From the NCBI GenBank assembly GCA_031291795.1, contig JARLIJ010000136.1, positions 1 through 44,166 on the forward strand: a DNA stretch of 44,166 nt. The letters are read 5' to 3'. The DNA is from Acetobacteraceae bacterium (GTDB lineage Bacteria > Pseudomonadota > Alphaproteobacteria > Acetobacterales > Acetobacteraceae). Shown here one piece after another: positions 37,101 to 44,166 of the stretch. The notes beneath the pieces are model-generated. The model was not told where the DNA came from. It was given only the letters and a program-made list of their open reading frames with translations, and did no database searches. Every line of letters begins with the position of its first letter. Position 1 is the stretch's first letter. The position numbers were made by a program, and so were the translations under genes.

Positions 37101-38212
37101 GCCCGCCCCGCCTGGATACGCGCGCTGACGCCCAGCAGCGTATCGATCGTGCCGCCCAGGATGCGGTCCTTCTCGGCGGCGGTCAGGAAGCCGCAGTAGC
37201 GCCGCACGTAGTCGATGCTCTGGCGGTAGGTGCAGAAGCGCTCCACGTTCGGCATGTCCGATCCCCAGACGAGTTTCTCCGCGCCGAGCTTGTTGCGCAG
37301 GTCCTCGATCAGGCGCTGCGCCTCGGGATAGGGATAGTCCCATTTGTCGCCCCAGGTGATCGGGAACATCACCTCCACCAGCATGTTGTCGTGGCGGTAG
37401 GCGGCCAGGACCTCATCGGGGAATTCCCAGCTGCCGGACAGGCCGAAGGCACCGACCGGCGGGCCCATCACCAGCACCCATTTTATGGTGCGGTAGCGGT
37501 CCATCAGCCTGTGCAGGGCGACGATGCTGCGGACGTAGCTGGCGGTGGTGTAGTCGGGGATCGCGGTCGCCTCGAAGAACACCGGCAGGCCGGCTGCGTC
37601 CACCTTCGACCAGAACGCATCCATGCGCGGGTCATGGAATTCGATGTCGAAATCGTATCGCGCGAACGCATCCAGCGAGAAATAGACCGCGCGCAGCCCC
37701 AGCTGGCGGTGGGCGCGGTCGAACTCGCGCAGCGCGGCGTCGGTGTAGGCGCGCGGTTCGTCCACGTTGAGCATCGCGGTGAATTTGTCGGGATACTGGT
37801 TCTGCGCGAACGCGTTGTAGTCGTTCATCGCGCCGTAGCCCCAGCCGGTCTGCAACACCGCATGGTCCACCTGGGCGTAGGTCATCTGCGTCAGCATCAG
37901 TTCGGGCGGTGCGACGATCTGCTGCATGGCGACCGGCATGTACTGGGAATAGTAGTCCTCGCCGTCGATGGTGAAGTCGAGCCTGCCGTAGTTGCCGACC
38001 CGGAGGTCCACGTCCTGCAGGCCGCTCCAACCGTTCTCGCCGGGGCGGTACAGCACGCTGCCGGACACGCGCGCCCCGTCGCGGGCGCGATAGACGCAGG
38101 CGGAGGTGCGGGTCTGCACTTTCTGGATATAGGTCCGATGGATCTCGCGGGAGGGATGGCCGCACGGATCGGCCCAGTGCTGAAACACGTGGGCGTGGCA
38201 ATCGATGATCAT
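37097..38212 (-). CDS. Amidohydrolase-family (ACMSD-like) metal-dependent hydrolase or decarboxylase
   Basis: 371 residues with the amidohydrolase 2 layout: the N-terminal metal motif DCHAHVF (HxH) and the C-terminal metal Asp in LVWGSDMPNVERFCTYRQS, as in ACMSD-type decarboxylases and related hydrolases. Its substrate is unknown. The ATG overlaps the stop of the binding-protein gene by one base, and its own stop overlaps ridA. Being sandwiched between an ABC uptake system and a RidA protein suggests degradation of an imported nitrogen-containing compound. Confidence 0.88.
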   Translation of the reverse strand: MIIDCHAHVFQHWADPCGHPSREIHRTYIQKVQTRTSACVYRARDGARVSGSVLYRPGENGWSGLQDVDLRVGNYGRLDFTIDGEDYYSQYMPVAMQQIVAPPELMLTQMTYAQVDHAVLQTGWGYGAMNDYNAFAQNQYPDKFTAMLNVDEPRAYTDAALREFDRAHRQLGLRAVYFSLDAFARYDFDIEFHDPRMDAFWSKVDAAGLPVFFEATAIPDYTTASYVRSIVALHRLMDRYRTIKWVLVMGPPVGAFGLSGSWEFPDEVLAAYRHDNMLVEVMFPITWGDKWDYPYPEAQRLIEDLRNKLGAEKLVWGSDMPNVERFCTYRQSIDYVRRYCGFLTAAEKDRILGGTIDTLLGVSARIQAGRA

Positions 38213-39075
38213 CAGGCGAGTTCCTGCAGGTATTTGTCGAACAGTCGCTGCACCTCGCCGTTGGCGGTGATGTAGCTTGCCCAGCCATCCAGGAAGTTCT
38301 TCCAGGATGGGTCGCCGTGGCGCACCAGCCAGGTGTTCGGCCGCTTGTCGAACGGATGGGCCACATCGACGATATGCGCCCAGCTCGCGTTACGCTTCGC
38401 CAGCACCATGATGTCACTGTCGCCGCTGACATAGACCGTGGCGCGCCCGGTGCGGACCGGCTCCGCGGCCATCGCCTGCTGGCCGGACACGGACATGAAC
38501 TTCGCCTTGGGGAAAAGCTGCGGCATGCGTTGTTCCTCGCTGGCGCCGGCATTGACCGAGAAGGTCACGTCCGGGCTGTTGAGGTCGGCAATGGTCTTGT
38601 ATTTGTCGGCGTCCTCGTTGCGCACGATCGCCAGGCTGCCCTTGGCCCAGAGCGGACCGATGAACTCGCTCGTCAGGGCCCGCGGCACGGTGTAGACGGC
38701 GGACGAGCCGAACAGGTCGAAATCGGCCCGGCGCAGGCCGACGGTGGCGTTGGCGAACGTCACCTCATGCCACTCGACGGTCATTTCCAGGTCGTGCGCC
38801 AGCGCATCGACCAGATCCTTGTAGACCCCGCGCAACTCCCCGGACTTCGCATCCTTGAAGAACCACAGCGGGGTCTGCGCGTAGCCGACCTGCAGCGCAT
38901 TGCCCTTCTTCGCCTTGGCCAGCACCGAGTTCGGATCGATGCCGGTATCGAGCAACTGGGCCGCGGCCGGTTTCGGGGCGGCGACCATGGCGGCCATGGC
39001 GCCCACCCCGATGGCGCCCACTGCCATGGCGCCCGTCAGGATCGATCGTTTGCCCAGGTCGGGGATGTCGGTCAT
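38212..39075 (-). CDS. Family 3 (polar amino-acid type) ABC transporter substrate-binding protein
   Basis: 287 residues. The N-terminus GKRSILTGAMAVGAIG is a long Ala-rich signal, Tat-like but with Lys-Arg in place of the twin Arg, and cleavage is likely near PKPAAAQ. The mature part follows the SBP family 3 pattern (LQVGYAQTPLWFFKDAKSGELRGVYKDLVDALA, then FANATVGLRRADFDLFGSSAVYT). It captures a small amino-acid-like or carboxylated ligand in the periplasm. It lies 25 bp after the second permease and is coupled to the amidohydrolase. Confidence 0.92.
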   Translation of the reverse strand: MTDIPDLGKRSILTGAMAVGAIGVGAMAAMVAAPKPAAAQLLDTGIDPNSVLAKAKKGNALQVGYAQTPLWFFKDAKSGELRGVYKDLVDALAHDLEMTVEWHEVTFANATVGLRRADFDLFGSSAVYTVPRALTSEFIGPLWAKGSLAIVRNEDADKYKTIADLNSPDVTFSVNAGASEEQRMPQLFPKAKFMSVSGQQAMAAEPVRTGRATVYVSGDSDIMVLAKRNASWAHIVDVAHPFDKRPNTWLVRHGDPSWKNFLDGWASYITANGEVQRLFDKYLQELA

Positions 39076-39100
39076 GCAAGGTCTCCTGTGTTCGTTTGGG

Positions 39101-39772
39101 TCATACGGCCAGCCCGAAGCGCGCGCGGAAGCGATCGGATATCCGGTTCGCCGCCAGCGAGATCAGGAAGATCAGCAGGAAATACAGGAACGCCGTCGAG
39201 GTCAGCACCTCGATCGGCTCGAACCACTCGTTGACGATCTTCAGCGCCGCATACATCAGGTCCGGGATCGCGATCACCGAGACCAGGGTCGACGACTTGA
39301 TCACCACCGCCATCTGGCTGATCAGTGCCGGCGCCATCACCAGGGCGACCTGCGGCGCCACGATGCGGCGCACGATCTGCAGCGAACTCATGCCGACGGC
39401 GCGTCCGGCTTCCAGCTGGCCGCGCGGCAATCCCTCGATCCCGGCGCGGATGGTTTCCGCCAGATACGCACTGGTCTGCAACGCGAGTGCGATGACGCCC
39501 GCGCCCATCGCCGTGGTGGGGAACCCGAACAGGTCGGGCCATACGTAGTTGACCCATAGCAGCTGGACCAGCACCGGCGTGGCACGGAAGAACTCCACAT
39601 AGGCGGTGCCGATCGCGCGCGGGATGCGGCCGGTGACGCGCAACAGGCTGACGGCGATGGCCAGGACGACGCCCAGCACGAACGCCTGCACGCAGACCTG
39701 CAGCGTGACCAGCAGGCCCTGGCCCAGCAGCCCCGCGTTCAGCACGACGTAGCGATAGAAATTGTCCAGCAT
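39101..39772 (-). CDS. Polar amino-acid type ABC transporter permease (second)
   Basis: 223 residues, an inner-membrane permease of the HisM/GlnP type. The ATPase-contact loop EAGRAVGMSSLQIVRRIVAPQVA is clear, and FFRATPVLVQLLWVNYVWP is the usual motif following the first TM segments. The ATG overlaps the stop of the first permease as TGATG. The two permeases would form a heterodimer with the ATPase encoded upstream. Confidence 0.94.
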   Translation of the reverse strand: MLDNFYRYVVLNAGLLGQGLLVTLQVCVQAFVLGVVLAIAVSLLRVTGRIPRAIGTAYVEFFRATPVLVQLLWVNYVWPDLFGFPTTAMGAGVIALALQTSAYLAETIRAGIEGLPRGQLEAGRAVGMSSLQIVRRIVAPQVALVMAPALISQMAVVIKSSTLVSVIAIPDLMYAALKIVNEWFEPIEVLTSTAFLYFLLIFLISLAANRISDRFRARFGLAV

Positions 39773-40473
39773 CAGGCCCAGCCTCGCCGGTGCCAGTTGC
39801 GGGTCAGTGCCTGGATGGTTTGCGACGCAACGATGATGATCGCGCAGTACAGCAGCGCGGCACCGGTGTAGAGCGGCAGCGGCCGCATCTCCTCCACATT
39901 GATCATCGAGACCTGGTACATGATGTCCTCGACCGAGATCAGCGACACGATGGAAGTCGCCTTGAACAGCGACACGTACTGGTTCAGCGCGTCCGGCAGC
40001 ATCCGGCGCAGTGCCTGCGGAAAGACGATCCGGCGCAGGATGTCGAAGTGGGAAATCCCCAGTGCCAGCGCGGCTTCCCGGTGGCCGCGCGGGACCGCCA
40101 GCAACCCGGCGCGCACCGTCTCCGCCATGAAGCCGCTATAGGCGAAGCCCAGCGCCAGGATCGCCGCCGGCACCGGCCCGATCGCCAGCTTGTGCGCCAG
40201 CATGCGGCTCAGGATCAGCGGCAGCACATAATACGCCCACACCAGCAGCACGTATTCCGGCGTATTGCGGAACAGCTCGGCATACAGCGTCGACACGCCG
40301 CGCAGCAGCCGGTTGCGGCTGGTGCGAGCCACGCCGATCGCCACGGCCAGCACCGAGGCCAGCATTGCGCTCGCCACGAAGATTCCAATATTCACGACCA
40401 ACCCGGCCAGCAGCGTGGCGCGGTAGTCCCAGAACAGCGCCGGATCGAGCGATTGGCCCAATCGTGCGAACAT
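39772..40473 (-). CDS. Polar amino-acid type ABC transporter permease (first)
   Basis: 233 residues, partner permease of the same ABC importer. Contact loop REAALALGISHFDILRRIVFPQALRRMLP and the family motif ELFRNTPEYVLLVWAYYVLP are present. It lies 2 bp after the ATPase gene and overlaps the next permease by one base, a tightly packed operon. Confidence 0.94.
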   Translation of the reverse strand: MFARLGQSLDPALFWDYRATLLAGLVVNIGIFVASAMLASVLAVAIGVARTSRNRLLRGVSTLYAELFRNTPEYVLLVWAYYVLPLILSRMLAHKLAIGPVPAAILALGFAYSGFMAETVRAGLLAVPRGHREAALALGISHFDILRRIVFPQALRRMLPDALNQYVSLFKATSIVSLISVEDIMYQVSMINVEEMRPLPLYTGAALLYCAIIIVASQTIQALTRNWHRRGWA

Positions 40474-40475
40474 CG

Positions 40476-41216
40476 CTAGGCGCGCACGGAGGAAAGGAAC
40501 TGGCGGCAGCGCGGCGAGACGGGTGCGCCGAACACCTGGGCGGGCGGGCCGTCTTCCTCGACCTGGCCCATGTGCAGGAACACCACGCGGTCCGACACCT
40601 CCCGCGCGAAGGCCATTTCATGCGTAACGACCACCATGGTGGTGCCGTCGCGTGCCAGGTCGCGCATCACGGCCAGCACCTCGTTGGTAAGTTCGGGATC
40701 GAGCGAGGAGGTTGCCTCGTCGAACAGCATCACCTTGGGTTCCATCGCCAGTGCGCGGGCGATCGCGACACGCTGCTGCTGGCCGCCCGACAGCCGCGCG
40801 GGATATTCGTCCTGCTTGTCCAGCAGGTTCACCTTGGCGAGGAAGCGGCGCCCGAGCGCCACGGCTTCGGGGCGGGGCATTCGTTTCACCCGCAACGGGG
40901 CCTCGATCACGTTGCCCAGCACGGTCATGTGCGGCCACAGGTTGAACTGCTGGAAGACCATGCCGAGGCGCGCGCGCAGGCCGGCGATGTCGTCGGTGAT
41001 GGGCACGCCATCGACATAGATCTCGCCGGAGGTCGGCTGTTCCAGATGGTTGAGGCAACGCAGGAACGTGCTCTTGCCGGAGCCGCTGGCGCCGATCAGC
41101 GTCACCACGGCGCCTTGCGCAATATCCAGGCTGATGCCGCGCAGGACCTCCAGCGGGCCGAAGGATTTGTGCAAATTGCGCACGCTCAGCGCTGGCGTGG
41201 CCGGCGGGTCGGTCAT
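40476..41216 (-). CDS. Polar amino-acid type ABC transporter ATP-binding protein
   Basis: 246 residues, the ATPase of the importer (GlnQ/HisP type). Walker A GASGSGKST, Q-loop MVFQQFNLWPHM, signature LSGGQQQRVAIARAL and Walker B VMLFDEATSSLDPE are complete. First gene of the leftward six-gene operon ATPase-permease-permease-SBP-amidohydrolase-RidA, divergent from a LysR regulator across 328 bp. Confidence 0.96.
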   Translation of the reverse strand: MTDPPATPALSVRNLHKSFGPLEVLRGISLDIAQGAVVTLIGASGSGKSTFLRCLNHLEQPTSGEIYVDGVPITDDIAGLRARLGMVFQQFNLWPHMTVLGNVIEAPLRVKRMPRPEAVALGRRFLAKVNLLDKQDEYPARLSGGQQQRVAIARALAMEPKVMLFDEATSSLDPELTNEVLAVMRDLARDGTTMVVVTHEMAFAREVSDRVVFLHMGQVEEDGPPAQVFGAPVSPRCRQFLSSVRA

Positions 41217-41544
41217 GACTTCATGGTCCGCGCAGCGATGTTTTCATGCTGCGAGATTAATCGGGTTCATGCTGTCGCCCAAGCCGCGTGAGGCGGTACC
41301 CTGGTGCCGCCCGCGCCCCGGCGCATACACCGGCCTCGTCCAGGGTGCCGGAATGGCGGCATCCCGCCCGACCAAGCCCCTGACGACATAGGGCGATCGT
41401 GCCCTGCCGCCGCCCTGCCGCCGATCACCACGGCGACCCAGCATGTGCAACATTGCTGCATACCATGCACCGGATTTATGATACGGCCGCCCGCCGCGAA
41501 GCATTTCGCAGCAATCGCCGCTCGATCGATCAGGGCCTGCCCGC
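41217..41544. promoter_or_regulatory. Divergent control region of the ABC operon and the lysR gene
   Basis: This 328-base gap should hold both promoters. Around 41446-41467 the half-site TGCA occurs three times, including the imperfect dyad TGCAACATTGCTGCA (41446-41460), a candidate LysR-type binding site. No sigma-54 element was seen. Elsewhere I see no gene. Confidence 0.45.
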
Positions 41545-42510
41545 GTGACGACCAAACTCGGCTTCGACCTGCACATGCTGGAAATCTTCGCTGCCGTCTG
41601 CGAAGCGCGCAGCATGACGCGCGCGGCGCGGCAACTCGGCCTGACCCAGCCGGCGATCTCGCACGCCATGCGGCAGCTGGAGGCCGCGATCGGCGTCGCG
41701 CTGATCGATCGCAGCCATCGTCCCCTGACGCCCACGACCAGCGGCTACTGGCTGGCGAGCGCTGCCGCCGAGATCCTGCGCGACGTGCAGCGGCTGCCGG
41801 CGGCGCTGCAGCGCCTCGACACCGGCCTCGCGGTGCGCCTGCGGGTCGGGATCGTCGACTCCCTCGCGGTGCCATTCGTGCCCATGCTGGTCCGTCGGCT
41901 GCAGCCGACCATCCAGTACCTGTCGATCGTGTCCGGGCTTTCGCGGGCATTGTGGCAGGGGCTGGTGGACCACAGCCTCGACCTCATCATCACCAACGAG
42001 CCGCGGCCGGGGATGGATGGCATGGTGAGCCACCGCCTGCTGAGCGAGCCTTATGTCGTGGCGGTGCCGCGTTCCATTGCGATGGACGAACGGGCTGTCA
42101 CGCTCGCGGCGCTGGCACGGGCGCATCCGCTGATCCGCTGGAATGCGCAGTCCAACATCGCGAACGACATCGAGACGCAGCTGCGCCGGATGCAGGTGGA
42201 CGCGCCGCATCGTTTCGAGTTCGACCAGCCCGCCACGATCCTGAGCATGGTGGCCGAGGGCTTCGGCTGGGCGATCGTGACCCCGCTGTCGATCTTCGGC
42301 CTGGCGCCGCTGCTGTCGCGGGTCCGCATCCTGCCGTTCCCCGGCCCGGCATTCTCCCGCCGGCTCGAACTGTTCGCCCGCCGCGGGGAGGTCGACACGC
42401 TGGCGGCACGGATCGCGGAACTCTCGCGGGGGATCCTGCGCGAACGGTACCTGCCGCAGGTCCGCAAGGCGGTGCCCTGGCTGGCGTCGGAGTTCGCGGT
42501 GGAGGCCTGA
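41545..42510 (+). CDS. LysR-family transcriptional regulator
   Basis: 321 residues. The N-terminal winged helix is standard (MLEIFAAVCEARSMTRAARQLGLTQPAISHAMRQLEAAIG), followed by a periplasmic-binding-like effector domain from about residue 95. GTG 41545 puts the usual short leader FDLHMLEIF before the helix; ATG 41575 would cut it. Divergent from the ABC-amidohydrolase-RidA operon, which it probably controls, as is usual for this family. Confidence 0.92.
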   Translation: MTTKLGFDLHMLEIFAAVCEARSMTRAARQLGLTQPAISHAMRQLEAAIGVALIDRSHRPLTPTTSGYWLASAAAEILRDVQRLPAALQRLDTGLAVRLRVGIVDSLAVPFVPMLVRRLQPTIQYLSIVSGLSRALWQGLVDHSLDLIITNEPRPGMDGMVSHRLLSEPYVVAVPRSIAMDERAVTLAALARAHPLIRWNAQSNIANDIETQLRRMQVDAPHRFEFDQPATILSMVAEGFGWAIVTPLSIFGLAPLLSRVRILPFPGPAFSRRLELFARRGEVDTLAARIAELSRGILRERYLPQVRKAVPWLASEFAVEA

Positions 42511-42536
42511 CCGCCCCCGCTCCGCTGGTTGGCCGT

Positions 42537-43454
42537 TCAGCGCACCAGCGGCAGCTTGCTGCCGGCGGCGGCGCGTTCGGCCACCACCTCGCGGCGGAAC
42601 CGGAACAGTTTGGCGGGCCGCCCGCCGGTCTCGGTCGCGACGCCGCCGGTTTCCTCCACCAGGTTCTGCTGTTCCACCAGGCGGCGGAAATTCTGCTTGT
42701 GCAGGCGCCGCCCCGCCAGCGCTTCCACCGCGGCCTGCAGGCGGCCCAGCGTGAAAGTCAGCGGCATCAGCTCGAACACCACCGGGCGGTATTTGATCTT
42801 GCCGCGCAGCCGCGCGATGCCGGTGGCGAGGATACGGCGATGGTCGTGCGCCATCGGCTCGCCGGCCGCGACCGCGCCGCCTGCTTCGGGCACCAGTTCG
42901 GCTTCCCACAGCGTCTCGTAGCGCTGCAGCGTCAGTTCCTCGTTCCAGGCATTGGCGTCGAGGCCGAAATTGATCGCGACCCGGTTACGCCGCTGCCAGC
43001 GCAACATCGCGTCCGGCGCCGCCTCCGCCCAGCTTCCCAGGGCCGCGATGAGCGCGGGCGACAGCGTGGCATCCGGATCACGCCGGTCCTCCCAGGGGAA
43101 ATAGCGGTACCAGTCCTGCCAGGAGACGCCCCGCCCGTGCGATGCGCGGCTCTCCCGCGTCAGGCCCAGGTAGCTGATGGACACCACGCGCTCCCCCGCC
43201 TCGGCGCCACGGTCACGGTCGGCGAAGGTGTAGAGCTGCTCGACATAGCCCAGGGGATGATGGGTCTGATGCTCGACCCAGGCGCGCAGGCTGGCCTGGA
43301 GGGAGCGGTGGCCGGACTCGAACGGGCCGGAGGGCAGCGCGCGTCCGGCCTCGATGGTCAGCACGCGCGGCTCCCCCTCCGTCGCCGCGACGACGACGGC
43401 GATCAGGTCGGCGGTGACGCGGGCGGCGGCTTGTTCCGCGTTGGGCAAGGGCAT
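42537..43454 (-). CDS. nadQ: NadQ-type regulator of NAD biosynthesis
   Basis: 305 residues resembling NadQ, an alphaproteobacterial regulator with an N-terminal Nudix-like sensor domain and a C-terminal winged helix. The N-terminal part contains SLQASLRAWVEHQTHHPLGYVEQLYTFADRDR, similar to the start of NrtR-like Nudix regulators but without a clear catalytic Nudix box. The C-terminal GRLQAAVEALAGRRLHKQNFRRLVEQQNLVEETG fits the DNA-binding part. It probably represses nadA-nadC via the two palindromes at 36306-36352. No copy of that palindrome was seen before nadQ itself. Confidence 0.8.
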   Translation of the reverse strand: MPLPNAEQAAARVTADLIAVVVAATEGEPRVLTIEAGRALPSGPFESGHRSLQASLRAWVEHQTHHPLGYVEQLYTFADRDRGAEAGERVVSISYLGLTRESRASHGRGVSWQDWYRYFPWEDRRDPDATLSPALIAALGSWAEAAPDAMLRWQRRNRVAINFGLDANAWNEELTLQRYETLWEAELVPEAGGAVAAGEPMAHDHRRILATGIARLRGKIKYRPVVFELMPLTFTLGRLQAAVEALAGRRLHKQNFRRLVEQQNLVEETGGVATETGGRPAKLFRFRREVVAERAAAGSKLPLVR

Positions 43455-43548
43455 GTGTCGTCATCGCATGGCAGGCGGGTGGTTCGCTACCGCCCGCCTG
43501 TGGAAGATATGGGAACACCGTGCTTTCTGGGCGCGGCGGGCCGCGGCA

Positions 43549-43896
43549 TCAGTAGCCCGAATAGCCGGGATAGGCAGGGGCGCTGTAGTAGGCCGGCGGC
43601 GGCGCATAGACCACCGGCGGGGGCGCGGCGTAGTACGGCTGCTGCTGCGAGGCGATCACGCCGCCCAGCAGCGCGCCGACACCCAGGCCGATCACCGCAC
43701 CGGCGATCACGCCACCGTTGTCGTCGTGCCGGTCATAGCCGCGGTCGCCGCGCCAGCCGCGGTCGCCGTGCCAATCGCGGTTGCCGTGCCATTCGCCGTG
43801 GTCGTCACGACCATGCCAATCGGCATGGGCTGCCGGCGCGGCCAGCAACCCGGCCGCGATGGGCGCGGCAATCAACAGGGTTTTCCAGGTCCGCAT
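43549..43896 (-). CDS. Small secreted His/Asp/Gly-rich protein
   Basis: 115 residues, function unknown. A clear signal peptide (MRTWKTLLIAAPIAAGLLAAPAAHA) is followed by a low-complexity segment of repeated HG/DW/RGD units (residues 26-60). Next comes a Gly/Ala-rich hydrophobic stretch (GGVIAGAVIGLGVGALLGGVIA) like the glycine-zipper segments of envelope proteins, and a Pro/Tyr-rich tail ending GYSGY. The His/Asp-rich part could bind metal ions; that is inference. Confidence 0.8.
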   Translation of the reverse strand: MRTWKTLLIAAPIAAGLLAAPAAHADWHGRDDHGEWHGNRDWHGDRGWRGDRGYDRHDDNGGVIAGAVIGLGVGALLGGVIASQQQPYYAAPPPVVYAPPPAYYSAPAYPGYSGY

Positions 43897-44166
43897 GGCT
43901 CAAATCCTTCTCACGGAGGGTTCCGTGATTTTGAACATGGGATGCGGGTTTGTCCGGATTGGGGCGGAAGGGTGATTTCATCGCGACATGCCGCGAGCGT
44001 GCTTTTCCGGCCCCCAAACGGCTGCCGCCAACCCAGGGCGATCGCATATGGCGATTTGGGGCAGTCGTGGCGTGGCCGTGCCAGGTCGGGTTGAAAGAAG
44101 GGAGGAAGATTTTAACACAGATTTAGATGATGAAGGGCGCAGATTACGCGGAAAGAAGCAAGAGGC
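43897..44166. other. Non-coding window end
   Basis: 270 bases without a convincing gene. The last 70 bases are distinctly more AT-rich than the rest of the window. No repeat, tRNA or promoter was recognised. Confidence 0.5.

Noticed and set aside
41304-43928. An 874-codon plus-strand frame across lysR and nadQ
   Set aside because: It overlaps two recognisable genes in other frames and has repetitive Arg/Ala/Pro composition without any domain.

Overview
The window is a GC-rich stretch of an alphaproteobacterial chromosome dominated by a complete molybdenum nitrogenase (nif/fix) island. An NadQ-type NAD regulator (an alphaproteobacterial family), nifW-fixABCX next to nifUS-cysE, and a modD-like gene after fixX suggest the Acetobacteraceae/Rhodospirillales, in a layout that, from memory, resembles Gluconacetobacter diazotrophicus. 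That assignment is an inference from gene content.

Region by region. (1) 1-4.3 kb, leftward: a truncated RND efflux pump, its adaptor lipoprotein and a DUF3313-like lipoprotein. (2) 4.5-27 kb, leftward: the core island. Reading from right to left: nifA; nifB-fdxN-(small Cys-rich ORF)-nifZ-nifT-SIR2-like; nifHDKENX-DUF269-Rop-like-fdxB-nifQ; iscA-nifUS-cysE-nifW; fixABCX-modD. (3) 27.2-28.5 kb, rightward: a YqeB-like molybdenum-hydroxylase accessory protein overlapping a NifO-like ArsC-family protein. (4) 28.6-30.4 kb: a 135-bp palindromic element, then nifV and a DUF2478 gene, leftward. (5) 30.7-32.4 kb, rightward: a zinc alcohol dehydrogenase coupled to a class II aldolase. (6) 32.5-36.3 kb, leftward: a SLOG-domain/four-TM protein, nadC and nadA. 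(7) 36.7-42.5 kb: a leftward polar amino-acid-type ABC transporter operon with an amidohydrolase and a RidA protein, plus a divergent LysR regulator. (8) 42.5-44.2 kb: nadQ and a small secreted protein.

Regulation can be read directly from the DNA. Six sigma-54 (-24/-12) promoters are visible, before iscA, fixA, nifH, nifB, nifV and the YqeB-like gene. Four have a perfect NifA box (TGT-N10-ACA). Those of nifB and nifV share a variant box, TGT-N10-ACG. The NifA protein has the C-x11-C-x19-C-x4-C signature of the oxygen-sensitive class. Two palindromes before nadA fit an NadQ-type operator, and nadQ itself lies in the window.

Together the island encodes the enzyme (NifHDK), cofactor assembly (NifB, E, N, X, V, Q), Fe-S and cysteine supply (IscA, NifU, NifS, CysE), maturation and protection (NifW, Z, T), electron delivery (FixABCX, FdxB, FdxN) and several poorly understood accessory genes (YqeB-like, NifO-like, DUF2478, ModD, SIR2-like). 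These accessory genes, most with a possible molybdenum or NAD link, are the most promising place for undescribed biology. No tRNA, rRNA, CRISPR array or transposase gene was recognised.
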